64,000 nt of DNA from G965195345 sp965277775 (GTDB lineage Bacteria; Pseudomonadota; Gammaproteobacteria; CAKMZV01), in the NCBI GenBank assembly GCA_965277775.1, contig OZ255843.1:372001-436000 (forward strand), written 5' to 3'. How positions within the stretch are numbered: position 1 is the first letter of the stretch; each line of letters begins with the position of its first letter. Below are positions 1 through 8,238 of the stretch, one piece after another. A program made the position numbers and the translations under genes. The notes beneath the pieces are model-generated. The model was not told the origin of the DNA. It worked only from the letters and a program-made list of their open reading frames with translations, and did not search any database.

Positions 1-1095
1 TGCGGTACTGTCAGAGCCATTCACGCTCTCAGGTGAAAAGCGTTGGTACTCTTTCATGGTTTGAAAGTCCAAATCCTTCCTATCCACCACAAAGAATACC
101 TTGTCGATAAAGTCCAACTCACAGGCCAAGCGTGCCGCCTTAAAGCTGGTGAGGGTTTTACCCGATCCGGTTGTATGCCATACAAAGCCACCGCTTTCTG
201 GCTTACTCCAAATTTTGGCTTGAAAAGAGCTATTCACCTTCCATAAAATACGCTCAGCAGCGGCAATTTGATAAGGACGCATCACCAATAAGGTATGGCT
301 CTCATCAAACACCGAGTAACGCAGCAACACATTGAGTAAAGTGTTTTTCTGAAAGAAGGTGGCGGTGAAATCCTTTAATTCTTTAATCAGACTATTATCA
401 GACTTCGCCCAATTCATGGTGAAATCGAAACTGTTTTTATTTCGCTTGGTAGTGTTGGCAAAGTAGCGGCTGTCGGTACCGTTGGAGATGACAAACAGCT
501 GCAAATATTTATAGAGTGAGTTTTCGCTATTAAAGCTTTCTTTGCTGTAACGGTGTACTTGATTAAAGGCTTCACGAATGGCCACGCCGCGCTTTTTCAG
601 CTCAATTTGCACGAGTGGCAAGCCGTTGATTAAAATCGTTACATCATAGCGGTTGGCATGGCTGCCGCTTTGTTCAAACTGCTTAATCACCTGCACTTTG
701 TTGCGGGCGATATTGGTCTTATCAAACAAGTAAATATTCTGAATGCGGCCATTGTCAAACACAAAGTCAAAGATGTAGTCATCGTGAACCTTACTGCTTT
801 TATCGACAATGCCTTCACTGGGCTTATCCAAATAGGTTTCAACAAAACGCCGCCATTCGACATCGAGAAATTGCACATTGTTAAGCGTTTGCAACTGGGT
901 ACGCACATTGGCCAGCATGGCCTCTGGGTTATTCAGTGCATGCAAAAATTCATAACCTTGGTTTTGCAGGTCTTGGATTAGCTCGCGCTCTAAAGCATCT
1001 TCGCTTTGGTAGCCTTCGCTGACTTCCCACTCTCTGGTGTATTTATCCAGAACAATAAATTTTTTGGACTCAGCGATGGTTTTGTAATCAGTCAT
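1..1095 (-). CDS. hsdR: Type I restriction enzyme R subunit HsdR, N-terminal part (runs off the window)
   Basis: This is the DNA-translocating and cleaving subunit of a type I restriction-modification complex, which acts with HsdM and HsdS on unmodified DNA. Only the first 365 codons are present; the gene continues beyond base 1. It starts with ATG at 1093-1095 (MTDYKTIAES). The N-terminal nuclease domain contains a PD-(D/E)XK-like stretch with a VQIELKKR motif in the expected place, followed by the first helicase Walker A motif in HTTGSGKT and then FFVVDRKDLDFQT, which is typical of HsdR. It follows prrC with a 6-base gap and is the last gene of hsdM-hsdS-prrC-hsdR. The family assignment is firm. 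Whether the subunit is intact cannot be judged from this window. Confidence 0.93.
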   Translation of the reverse strand, partial: MTDYKTIAESKKFIVLDKYTREWEVSEGYQSEDALERELIQDLQNQGYEFLHALNNPEAMLANVRTQLQTLNNVQFLDVEWRRFVETYLDKPSEGIVDKSSKVHDDYIFDFVFDNGRIQNIYLFDKTNIARNKVQVIKQFEQSGSHANRYDVTILINGLPLVQIELKKRGVAIREAFNQVHRYSKESFNSENSLYKYLQLFVISNGTDSRYFANTTKRNKNSFDFTMNWAKSDNSLIKELKDFTATFFQKNTLLNVLLRYSVFDESHTLLVMRPYQIAAAERILWKVNSSFQAKIWSKPESGGFVWHTTGSGKTLTSFKAARLACELDFIDKVFFVVDRKDLDFQTMKEYQRFSPESVNGSDSTA

Positions 1096-1101
1096 TTTGT
1101 G

Positions 1102-2262
1102 CTACTGCCTCCAGAACCCATATTCACTGCTCAAGAAATCAACGAGTTCTTTTAACTTTTCTTTATCATTTGCTTCGACTTCTCCCGTCTCTTCACCAGC
1201 ATGTGCTGAATGGCTGGAAAGATTAAGAATCCTATTTGCAAATGGATCAGGATTATCATCACCTGCTACAGGAAGAAGTTCAGGCCAGTTTTTACGCCCT
1301 AAAAATGTTGCAGTTTTTTCTAATATATTTCTTAGAAAGCTGAAATGGTATTTTTTGACTTCATTATTCTTAATTGCTTCCCTTATTTCAGTCAACAAAA
1401 GCAGGTGATATGAAAATGACGTGTTTTTCTCTATAACGGCAAGATCAAACTTTTCTCTAGAGACCTTATTCAAGCGATATTTTCTAGACTCTTTGGGTTT
1501 ATATATCCACTCAATTGTTTCAGCATGGGGGTCTTTTGCTAGCTTATTATTAAATTCATTTGAGAGGACGTTATAAAAGAGTGGGTTATGTGTCGTGATA
1601 ATAAATTTTAGGCCGGCCGAGCTTTTTTTAATTAACTTCGCCAAATCGACTGCAAGCTCAATTAGGTGATTATCATCGAGAGAACTTACAGGATCATCAA
1701 TGAACACATACTTTAAGTTATCAAAATCATCGGTACTTCTATTTGCAATCGGAGTGCTTAATTCTTCAATAACCAGTTCTAACAAAGTGTAAAAAACACT
1801 CCAAATTAGATTGCTTTCTTCACCTTTCGAGATCTTAATATTCTCTATACCATCTGTATCCCCACTTCTTATAGAAAAGGAAACCTCTGAAATATTAGAA
1901 CTAAATGTAGGCTCTACGCGACTATTAGTAAGACGCTGGAAGTGTTCGACAATGTTTTGGTCTTGCCCTTGATTCCCTAACACCCATTTTGTGAAGGCAT
2001 TAGGGTGGATTTTTAGTTTCCGCTCTTGATCACCGTCAAGATCATTATCCCAATAAAACAAGTCTTCAGTATAGGCACTGTAATAAAGCACTTTAAACTG
2101 CCTATCTTCGCCATCTTCATCAATATCATTCTTTGGCGAAACCAATTCTTTAAATTCTCGTGACAGGCGGGTTTTACCTGAACCATTGAATGCATAGATG
2201 AGTTGTACCTTTTCCTCGGACGCTCTTAAGTCCTTTGCTATCTCCGTTAGTGTTGTGCTCAT
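1102..2262 (-). CDS. prrC: PrrC-type anticodon nuclease, restriction-linked
   Basis: This 386-residue ABC-ATPase/ribonuclease belongs to the PrrC/RloC anticodon nuclease family. Escherichia coli PrrC (396 residues) cuts tRNA-Lys when a phage disables the partner restriction enzyme. Visible motifs are Walker A NGSGKT (26-31), the family block YTEDLFYWDND (64-74), an ABC signature ISKGEES (144-150), Walker B with FIDDPVSSLDD (187-197) and an H-loop ITTHNPLF (222-229). The C-terminal nuclease residues match the published Arg-x3-Glu plus His triad: R311, E315 and H351. It lies between hsdS and hsdR, exactly as in the E. coli prr locus. In E. coli the Hsd complex keeps PrrC silent, so the broken hsdS next door is notable. 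The resemblance was judged from remembered E. coli PrrC sequence, not from an alignment. Confidence 0.9.
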   Translation of the reverse strand: MSTTLTEIAKDLRASEEKVQLIYAFNGSGKTRLSREFKELVSPKNDIDEDGEDRQFKVLYYSAYTEDLFYWDNDLDGDQERKLKIHPNAFTKWVLGNQGQDQNIVEHFQRLTNSRVEPTFSSNISEVSFSIRSGDTDGIENIKISKGEESNLIWSVFYTLLELVIEELSTPIANRSTDDFDNLKYVFIDDPVSSLDDNHLIELAVDLAKLIKKSSAGLKFIITTHNPLFYNVLSNEFNNKLAKDPHAETIEWIYKPKESRKYRLNKVSREKFDLAVIEKNTSFSYHLLLLTEIREAIKNNEVKKYHFSFLRNILEKTATFLGRKNWPELLPVAGDDNPDPFANRILNLSSHSAHAGEETGEVEANDKEKLKELVDFLSSEYGFWRQ

Positions 2263-2274
2263 TTATGTTACGCC

Positions 2275-2923
2275 TTATTCTTTTGGCTTGGGAAAGTTCA
2301 GTAGCAGGTCGCGGTAGTGGTTGTATTGTTTTTGGCGTAGGCCAAGCTCTGTGGTTAGCTCTGTGGTTAGCTCTGTGAAAGTATCAAGTATGCGCACAAT
2401 CTCGGCTTGGATGACGAGGGATTTTTTGGGGTTTTCTGGGCAGGGGATGGGGATTTCAAACGCCTTGACCTTTGAGTCCGAAATTGCTGGATATGCCGCT
2501 CCACTTTGATGCTCTTCCAAGTACAGGTTGAAATCTGTCGTTGATATACAATGCAAAATCCACTTCGGAAGAACGATGCTCAGATCAGCCCTGAGAACAC
2601 AATATCCAGAGCTAGCGACTTCACCTGAATAATAATCATCAATTACGGCATATCGCATTTGAGTTGGTCTAAGTGGTGGCAAAGATCACATCATCTTTTT
2701 GTACAATTTTTTGCGCACGGCTTGGCGCCGTGTCTGATGTAACTTCAGTTGTTTGAGTTATGGCTTTAGTCTTAACATCCACAGAAGTGAGGTCAATGTA
2801 GCGACGTGAAGTTGAAATTTCTTTCCATTTTATGTTGCTAGTTTTCTTAATAATTTCTGAAATTGGAACAATTTTAACCTCAGCCCCGCCCAGCAGCTTC
2901 CCCATAAACCCTAAACTATTCAT
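2275..2923 (-). pseudogene. hsdS: Type I restriction specificity subunit HsdS, half-length and frameshifted
   Basis: This should encode the DNA-recognition subunit. The first 84 codons (2669-2923) start with MNSLGFMGKLLGGAEVK and end in DVIFATT followed by a stop. The rest (2275-2682, another frame) continues as RPTQMRYAVIDDYYSGEVAS, which normally follows directly on DVIFATT. Removing one T in ACTTAGA near 2672 restores one reading frame of 215 codons. Even repaired, it holds one target recognition domain and one conserved helical spacer, about half of a normal HsdS of 400 or more residues. The spacer ends with the TELTTELTTEL repeat and RQKQYNHYRDLLL. The start overlaps the hsdM stop by four bases. 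It may be a true pseudogene, a phase-variable gene or a sequencing error. Half-HsdS proteins can work as dimers, but only if the frame is intact. Confidence 0.85.
2345..2377 (-). repeat. 12-bp tandem repeat in the hsdS spacer (TELT repeats)
   Basis: The unit AGCTCTGTGGTT (plus strand) occurs twice in full and a third time over nine bases. On the coding strand it encodes threonine-glutamate-leucine-threonine repeats in the helical spacer of HsdS. In EcoR124I and EcoR124II the number of equivalent TAEL repeats sets the distance between the two halves of the recognition site. Slippage here would change that spacing. Confidence 0.85.
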
Positions 2924-4467
2924 CCTTCAATCTCCGCCACAATGGCATCAATCTCACTGCGCAGCTTGGTGATTTTTTTCACAGTGGTTTCCAGCTCGGC
3001 GTTTAGTTCAGTAATATCAATCACTTCGCGGGTGTCTTTGGCCTCTAAGTAGGCGCTTACTGAGAGGTTGTAATCGTTGGCTGTGATGTCTTCTAGACGT
3101 ACTTGCTTGGCCACGTGGTCGATAGTGTCTTTGCTGTCGAATATATCAATCACCTTGGCGATATGCTCGTCGAGCATCACGTTGTTATTAGTCTCTTTTT
3201 TGAAGAAGTCTTCACCGCTGGCATTAATAAACTGGGTAGTGTCGTTGGTTTTGTGTTTGGCCAATACTAAAATGGTTACAGCAATGGAGGTGCCATAGAA
3301 AAGGTTAGGCGCGAGGGAAATAACGGTTTCAACATAGTTGTTATCTACCAAGTATTGACGGATTTTCTTTTCTGCCCCGTCGCGATAAAAAATACCAGGG
3401 AAACAAACAATGGCCGCACGACCTTTACTGGAGAGGTAATTGAGCGCGTGCAGAACAAAGGCAAAATCTGCTTTGGATTTAGGGGCCAGTACACCAGCAG
3501 GGGCAAAGCGGTCATCGTTAATGAGGGTTGGGTCGTCGCTGCCTACCCATTTAACCGAGTACGGTGGATTGGAGACAATGGCATCAAAGGGTTTGTCGTC
3601 GCCAAAGTGTGGCTCGGTTAAGGTGTTGCCCAGCTGCATATTGAACTTGTCGTAGTTGATGTTATGCAAAAACATATTCATCCGCGCCAAGTTGTAAGTG
3701 GTGTGGTTGATCTCTTGGCCAAAGAATCCCTCTTCAATAATGTGAGAATCAAAGTGCTTTTTCGCTTGTAGCAATAGCGAGCCAGAACCAGCTGCAGGGT
3801 CGTAAATTTTGTTCACGTGCGTTTGGCCGTGCATGGCCAGTTGGGCAATGAGCTTGGATACTTGCTGCGGAGTAAAGAACTCACCGCCAGACTTGCCTGC
3901 ATTGGCGGCGTAGTTGGAGATGAGAAATTCGTATGCATCACCAAACAGGTCAATACGACAACTACCAAAGTCGTCGAAGGCTAAGTCAGCCACGCCCTTA
4001 AGTACGTGGGCCAAACGCAGATTTTTATCTTTAACGGTGTTGCCAAGACGGTTGCTGGTGGTGTCGAAATCGGCAAACAGACCTTTAATGGCGTATTCTG
4101 AATCAAAGCCGTTGGCGGAGGCCTCGATGGTGCTAAAGATGTCAGCTAAGTCAGTATTGAGGTTTTCGTTGGTGTACGCATCGGCAACTACATTGGTAAA
4201 TAGTTGGCTGGGGTAGATGAAGTAGCCTTTGGTTTTGATGGCATCAGTTTTATTGTTGTCAGTAATGACGCTGTCTTTAAGTGCGGCGTAATGAATGCTT
4301 TCGTCACCGCCTTCGATGTGATCACTGAAGTTTTCACTGATAAAACGGTAAAACAGAGTACCTAGTACATACTGCTTAAAGTCCCATCCATCGACGGAGC
4401 CGCGTACCTGATTGGCAATCGCCCAGATTTGGCGTTGAAGTTCAATGCGTTGTTGGGTGCTTGTCAT
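2920..4467 (-). CDS. hsdM: Type I restriction-modification DNA methyltransferase HsdM
   Basis: This is the N6-adenine methyltransferase subunit, which methylates the site chosen by HsdS and is also needed for restriction. It has 515 residues, the usual length. The N-terminal helical domain is followed by the AdoMet-binding motif DPAAGSGS (223-230) and the catalytic NPPY (300-303), with the conserved KSGGEFFTPQQV (192-203) before them. It starts the hsdM-hsdS-prrC-hsdR operon and overlaps hsdS by four bases (ATGA), so the two are likely translationally coupled. No damage is visible. No convincing promoter was found in the roughly 200 bases upstream. Confidence 0.95.
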   Translation of the reverse strand: MTSTQQRIELQRQIWAIANQVRGSVDGWDFKQYVLGTLFYRFISENFSDHIEGGDESIHYAALKDSVITDNNKTDAIKTKGYFIYPSQLFTNVVADAYTNENLNTDLADIFSTIEASANGFDSEYAIKGLFADFDTTSNRLGNTVKDKNLRLAHVLKGVADLAFDDFGSCRIDLFGDAYEFLISNYAANAGKSGGEFFTPQQVSKLIAQLAMHGQTHVNKIYDPAAGSGSLLLQAKKHFDSHIIEEGFFGQEINHTTYNLARMNMFLHNINYDKFNMQLGNTLTEPHFGDDKPFDAIVSNPPYSVKWVGSDDPTLINDDRFAPAGVLAPKSKADFAFVLHALNYLSSKGRAAIVCFPGIFYRDGAEKKIRQYLVDNNYVETVISLAPNLFYGTSIAVTILVLAKHKTNDTTQFINASGEDFFKKETNNNVMLDEHIAKVIDIFDSKDTIDHVAKQVRLEDITANDYNLSVSAYLEAKDTREVIDITELNAELETTVKKITKLRSEIDAIVAEIEG

Positions 4468-4695
4468 TGTGTAATTCCTGTTAAAACGTTATAAATAGCC
4501 ATCTGCAAAGAACCTGCGCCATACTGTAACGGGTAAACGCTCAAGGGGGGGATTTTAACGCACTTTTGTGGGCTTATAAATGTTATTGGCTTGGTAAGTT
4601 TTTATATGATGCGTTGAACGAAACTAATACATTACATTTAAACTTGTTGTGTGAAATATAGGTAACTAGAACACCAGTTCGGGAAGGGTTGGACG

Positions 4696-4726
4696 AAAAA
4701 AGCCAGATAGACTTGATCTAGCTGGC
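4696..4726 (-). terminator. Rho-independent terminator, probably the original ssrA terminator
   Basis: On the minus strand a nine-base stem GCCAGCTAG / CTATCTGGC with one mismatch and a seven-base loop is followed by six T residues. It would end minus-strand transcription coming from the HEPN gene and, beyond it, from ssrA. It lies 32 bases past the outer copy of the tmRNA 3' repeat, where the native ssrA terminator would sit before any insertion. That origin is inferred. Confidence 0.8.
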
Positions 4727-4758
4727 ATTTATGGGTTCCAGTGGTTGTTGCTGGATAG

Positions 4759-4789
4759 ATATTTGGTGGAGGTGGCGGGAGTCGAACCC
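4759..4789 (-). repeat. Outer copy of the tmRNA 3'-end direct repeat (putative attachment site)
   Basis: These 31 bases are identical to 5855-5885, which is the CCA end and T-arm side of ssrA plus five flanking bases. The match stops sharply at both ends. A detached tmRNA 3' end is the usual scar left where an integrase inserted DNA into ssrA and rebuilt the gene. The two copies bound a segment of about 1.1 kb. Confidence 0.85.
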
Positions 4790-4873
4790 TTATCTTTTGC
4801 TACCGTTTATATGAGCTTCTTGTGTTAAGCAATAAATTCATATACTGGTTGGTTAAGTTATTTTTAAATGATG

Positions 4874-5830
4874 TTAGTCATCCTTCATACGGACTTGATT
4901 ACAGTAACTACAATAGCCATTATCACCACCTAACTCACAGACTGGCATTTCATCACCACAATACTGACACGTTAAATCTTCTAAATATAAACCACATACT
5001 GCACACTTTTTTTCATCGACGATAAAAGTATCTTTTCCACAGTTTGGACAGCTTCCAACTGGTTCTTCTCCGCCTTCTTTTACTGAGTAATAATGTTCCC
5101 AATAGAAGTGCTTTTCAATAAATTTTTCAAGAAAATTCTCCCTATCCAGCTTTTCATTACAAAACCTACATGCACAGTTACTTTGTTTATCAAATTCAAT
5201 TAAATTAGAACTACAGTTAGGGCAATATAGTTCTGTGTTTTTTATTTTTTCTGACTCAGTATCTAAGTGTTGCCAAGAACGTTTACATCTTTCTAATTGG
5301 GCTTTATACTCTTTTTGAACACCACGAATTGTTTCATACGCGTCTTCGCTTATTTGGTCTTCTATGTTTAACTTGAGCTCTGATTCCATAAAATCTCCAA
5401 TTAGCTCAAATATTCTAAAAATCAGCTCAACTATTTTATCTGATTGGAGTTCTGTGTATTTGTGTTCAATATCATTTCTTACACGCTTTATTTGCTTAAA
5501 ATCTTTATCAGATTGTGAATTTGGTTTAAGAAAATTTATATCTAAGGATTTAAATCTACTCTGTATCTGTTGTGTATTCAAAGTTTGATTGCCTGTACGT
5601 TGCCATGTTATTTTATTATCTTCATTTAATGAGGGTTCTAATCTTTGATAAATCAAATTATTATCAATTGAGTGTAGTTTTTCTTTGAATATGAGCAGTA
5701 ACCCTGAGTATAAATTTCTTAGTGCTGTTTTATATCTGATTTGGTTTTTTTCTCCTAATCGATAGTCTTCAATACCGCACTCTATCAAGTCAATGGCATT
5801 TTTGAATAAAGAACTTTGTTTATTGCTCAT
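4874..5830 (-). CDS. HEPN-motif protein with C-terminal zinc ribbons, possible defence RNase
   Basis: This 318-residue protein was not recognised as a named family. Its N-terminal helical half contains RNDIEH (R118, H123), the R-x4-H signature of HEPN ribonucleases, in a charged helix-rich setting. The C-terminal 120 residues hold several cysteine pairs: CPNC (203-206), C219/C221/C224, CPNC (261-264), C276/C279, C288/C291 and C307/C310. These suggest three or more zinc ribbons. There is no signal peptide or membrane segment. The gene is visibly AT-richer than its neighbours and fills the segment between the two tmRNA repeats. It starts 29 bases after the tmRNA 3' end with no Shine-Dalgarno sequence and no terminator in between. 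Cargo position and HEPN motif suggest defence, but that is inference. Confidence 0.7.
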   Translation of the reverse strand: MSNKQSSLFKNAIDLIECGIEDYRLGEKNQIRYKTALRNLYSGLLLIFKEKLHSIDNNLIYQRLEPSLNEDNKITWQRTGNQTLNTQQIQSRFKSLDINFLKPNSQSDKDFKQIKRVRNDIEHKYTELQSDKIVELIFRIFELIGDFMESELKLNIEDQISEDAYETIRGVQKEYKAQLERCKRSWQHLDTESEKIKNTELYCPNCSSNLIEFDKQSNCACRFCNEKLDRENFLEKFIEKHFYWEHYYSVKEGGEEPVGSCPNCGKDTFIVDEKKCAVCGLYLEDLTCQYCGDEMPVCELGGDNGYCSYCNQVRMKDD

Positions 5831-5854
5831 TTTATTAGAGACAGGCTGATTTAT

Positions 5855-6223
<369 letters not shown>

Positions 6224-6250
6224 AATTAGGCTATGACTTTTGATGGGCGT

Positions 6251-6279
6251 ATTCTACGCCTATGAGAAATATATGTAAA
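6251..6279 (-). promoter_or_regulatory. Sigma-70 promoter of ssrA
   Basis: On the minus strand TTTACA and TAGAAT are separated by exactly 17 bases and lie about 28 bases upstream of the mature tmRNA 5' end. This leaves a short precursor leader for RNase trimming. Both hexamers match the consensus in five of six positions. Confidence 0.8.
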
Positions 6280-6506
6280 GCCTGTTGCCGTAATATAAAG
6301 TGTTTTGCTTAACTCTTTTGTTTAATTTGTATGAGTTCGTTGAGCTTGTTTGTGTCAATCATTTTGCTTTATTGGAGTCATATTGAATGAAGTTGTCGGT
6401 TGTTGTTGCTCGGCGCGCTTGTTTAAAGTCTGCATTGTTTAAAGCAAGTGAGGTGTCATTGGGCGTTTTGCAAGCAAATGCCGATAAATGACGAGGTTAA
6501 ATTCAT

Positions 6507-6522
6507 TATAATAGCGCGCATG
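6507..6522 (+). promoter_or_regulatory. -10 element just before the pgi start codon
   Basis: A perfect TATAAT at 6507-6512 ends seven bases before the ATG at 6520. Transcription from it would start at or next to the A of the start codon, giving a leaderless message. No good -35 hexamer lies at the proper distance, and no Shine-Dalgarno sequence precedes the ATG. Confidence 0.45.
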
Positions 6523-8133
6523 TCAAACAACCCCTTTGAAACGAGTCTCGGCAAGGCCCTTAGCGGCCATTACCAGCAATTGGAGTCTGATGGATTTAAA
6601 TCTTTGCCTGGTCGGAATGCCTTGCGCTTTGAGTGCTTGGACATGTATTTTGATTTTTCTCGTCATTTGATTGATTCAAGGGGCGTTGACCTGCTCATTC
6701 AATGGTCCAAGCAATTGGAACTGATAAAACATCGTGACGCTTTGTTTGGCAATAATAGTCTCAATCTAACTGAAAACCGTTCGGTCTCTCATACAGCGCT
6801 GCGCTCTACCAATGGTCGTTGTTCTGATAAACAGCAAGCGGTTCAAGATACTTTGCACAAGATGACGACATTTTGTGACAAGGTCCATGCAGGCACGTGG
6901 ACGGGATATTCTGGGCAAGCCATTACCGACGTGGTCAATATTGGCGTTGGTGGATCAGATTTGGGTGCGAGAGTGGTTTGTGAGGCTTTGCAAGATTTTA
7001 ATCAACCAAATATCAATGTGCATTTTTTGGCAGATGTTGATGGTGCAGATGTATTGAGGACATTAGGCCCTCTCAATGTAGAGCGCACCTTGTTCATCAT
7101 TACCTCAAAGACCTTTTCAACCAGGGAAACTTTGTTGAATGCTGAGGTTTGTCGGACTTGGTATAAAGAGCAAGGCGGCGATCTATCAAACATGGCTGCC
7201 CATTTTGTGGGGGTAACGGCTGATGTTGAAAAGGCGCGCAAGTTTGGCATACAGTCAGATAACATTTATCCAATGTGGGATTGGGTCGGTGGCCGTTTTT
7301 CAGTGTGGTCAGCCGTGGGCTTGCCGGTGATGTTGGCGATCGGTGCAGAGGCTTTTGCACAGTTTTTGGCCGGTGCTGAAGCGGTTGACACGCATTTTAT
7401 CGAAGCCCCTGAGCAGGAAAACATGCCGATTCTTATGGCATTGCTCGGCATTTGGAATATCAATTTTGGTCAATCACGAACCCATGCGGTCATACCGTAC
7501 AATCAGAGCTTACGATTGTTGCCGACCTATTTACAACAATTAGAAATGGAATCAAATGGCAAGTCGGTGAACAAGGCAGGGGAAACCATAGGCTATCACA
7601 CAGCACCGGTTATTTGGGGCGGGGCTGGTATCAATGGTCAGCATGCTTATTTTCAGATGTTGCATCAAGGCACGCAAAGCATTCCTATCGATATTATTTG
7701 TGCCATTAATGAGCAGCAGAACATTGAGAGCAATCATCATTTTTCCTTGGCAAATGTGTTGGCGCAATCGGCTGTGTTGGCTAAGGGTAAGTCAATCGAG
7801 GTGGCTCAAATGGAAGGACAAGCGCAGGGCTTGGATTCGGTTGAAGCTGAGTACTTGGCAGCGCATCAAAGTTTGCCTGGCAACCGCCCTTCTACATTGA
7901 TTTTGCTGAAATCGCTGACGCCTGAATCGCTTGGAAAATTATTGGCGTTGTATGAGCATAAAGTCTTTGTTCAAGGCCATTTGTGGAACATCAATTCCTT
8001 TGATCAATGGGGCGTCGAAGAAGGCAAACGCTTTGCGCGTACTTGTTCAAATATGTTTTCAGAGTCTGGCAATAGTGCAGATTTAGATGAAGGGACGATT
8101 GCCGCCCTCAATTTCATTAAGAAGCAGCTATAG
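6520..8133 (+). CDS. pgi: Glucose-6-phosphate isomerase
   Basis: The enzyme interconverts glucose 6-phosphate and fructose 6-phosphate in the cytoplasm. The chosen start (MSNNPFETSL) gives 537 residues, close to the family norm. The frame is open further upstream to 6448, but that extension is not Pgi-like. Visible family signatures are VNIGVGGSDLGARVV in the sugar-phosphate-binding half, FITSKTFSTRETLLNA, the DWVGGRFSVWSAVGLP block that matches the Pgi pattern, and GKLLALYEHKVFVQG near the C-terminus. It is a single-gene unit facing the compatible-solute transporter convergently, with a hairpin at 8189-8212 between them. Confidence 0.97.
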   Translation: MSNNPFETSLGKALSGHYQQLESDGFKSLPGRNALRFECLDMYFDFSRHLIDSRGVDLLIQWSKQLELIKHRDALFGNNSLNLTENRSVSHTALRSTNGRCSDKQQAVQDTLHKMTTFCDKVHAGTWTGYSGQAITDVVNIGVGGSDLGARVVCEALQDFNQPNINVHFLADVDGADVLRTLGPLNVERTLFIITSKTFSTRETLLNAEVCRTWYKEQGGDLSNMAAHFVGVTADVEKARKFGIQSDNIYPMWDWVGGRFSVWSAVGLPVMLAIGAEAFAQFLAGAEAVDTHFIEAPEQENMPILMALLGIWNINFGQSRTHAVIPYNQSLRLLPTYLQQLEMESNGKSVNKAGETIGYHTAPVIWGGAGINGQHAYFQMLHQGTQSIPIDIICAINEQQNIESNHHFSLANVLAQSAVLAKGKSIEVAQMEGQAQGLDSVEAEYLAAHQSLPGNRPSTLILLKSLTPESLGKLLALYEHKVFVQGHLWNINSFDQWGVEEGKRFARTCSNMFSESGNSADLDEGTIAALNFIKKQL

Positions 8134-8188
8134 TATTAGATGACAAGCGTGGTTGATCGCCTGCTTAATATAATGTTTTGAGTGGAAT

Positions 8189-8212
8189 TGAGAGCGCTTT
8201 ACAACGCTCTCA
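8189..8212. terminator. Symmetric hairpin between convergent pgi and proV
   Basis: TGAGAGCG and CGCTCTCA form a perfect eight-base stem around an eight-base loop. It sits in the middle of the 105-base gap between two converging genes, where a two-way terminator is expected. The T run on either side is weak, so it may end transcripts inefficiently or protect their 3' ends. Confidence 0.5.
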
Positions 8213-8238
8213 CAGATCAAGTTCAGTCCAGTGTCTGA

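Noticed and set aside
2669..2923. Two separate small genes (2669-2923 and 2275-2682) in place of hsdS
   Set aside because: The end of the first and the start of the second join into the continuous HsdS motif DVIFATT-RPTQMRYAV once one base is removed, so they are halves of one broken gene.
6448..6519. Extended N-terminus for Pgi
   Set aside because: The extra 24 residues are not Pgi-like, and a -10 promoter element lies inside them.
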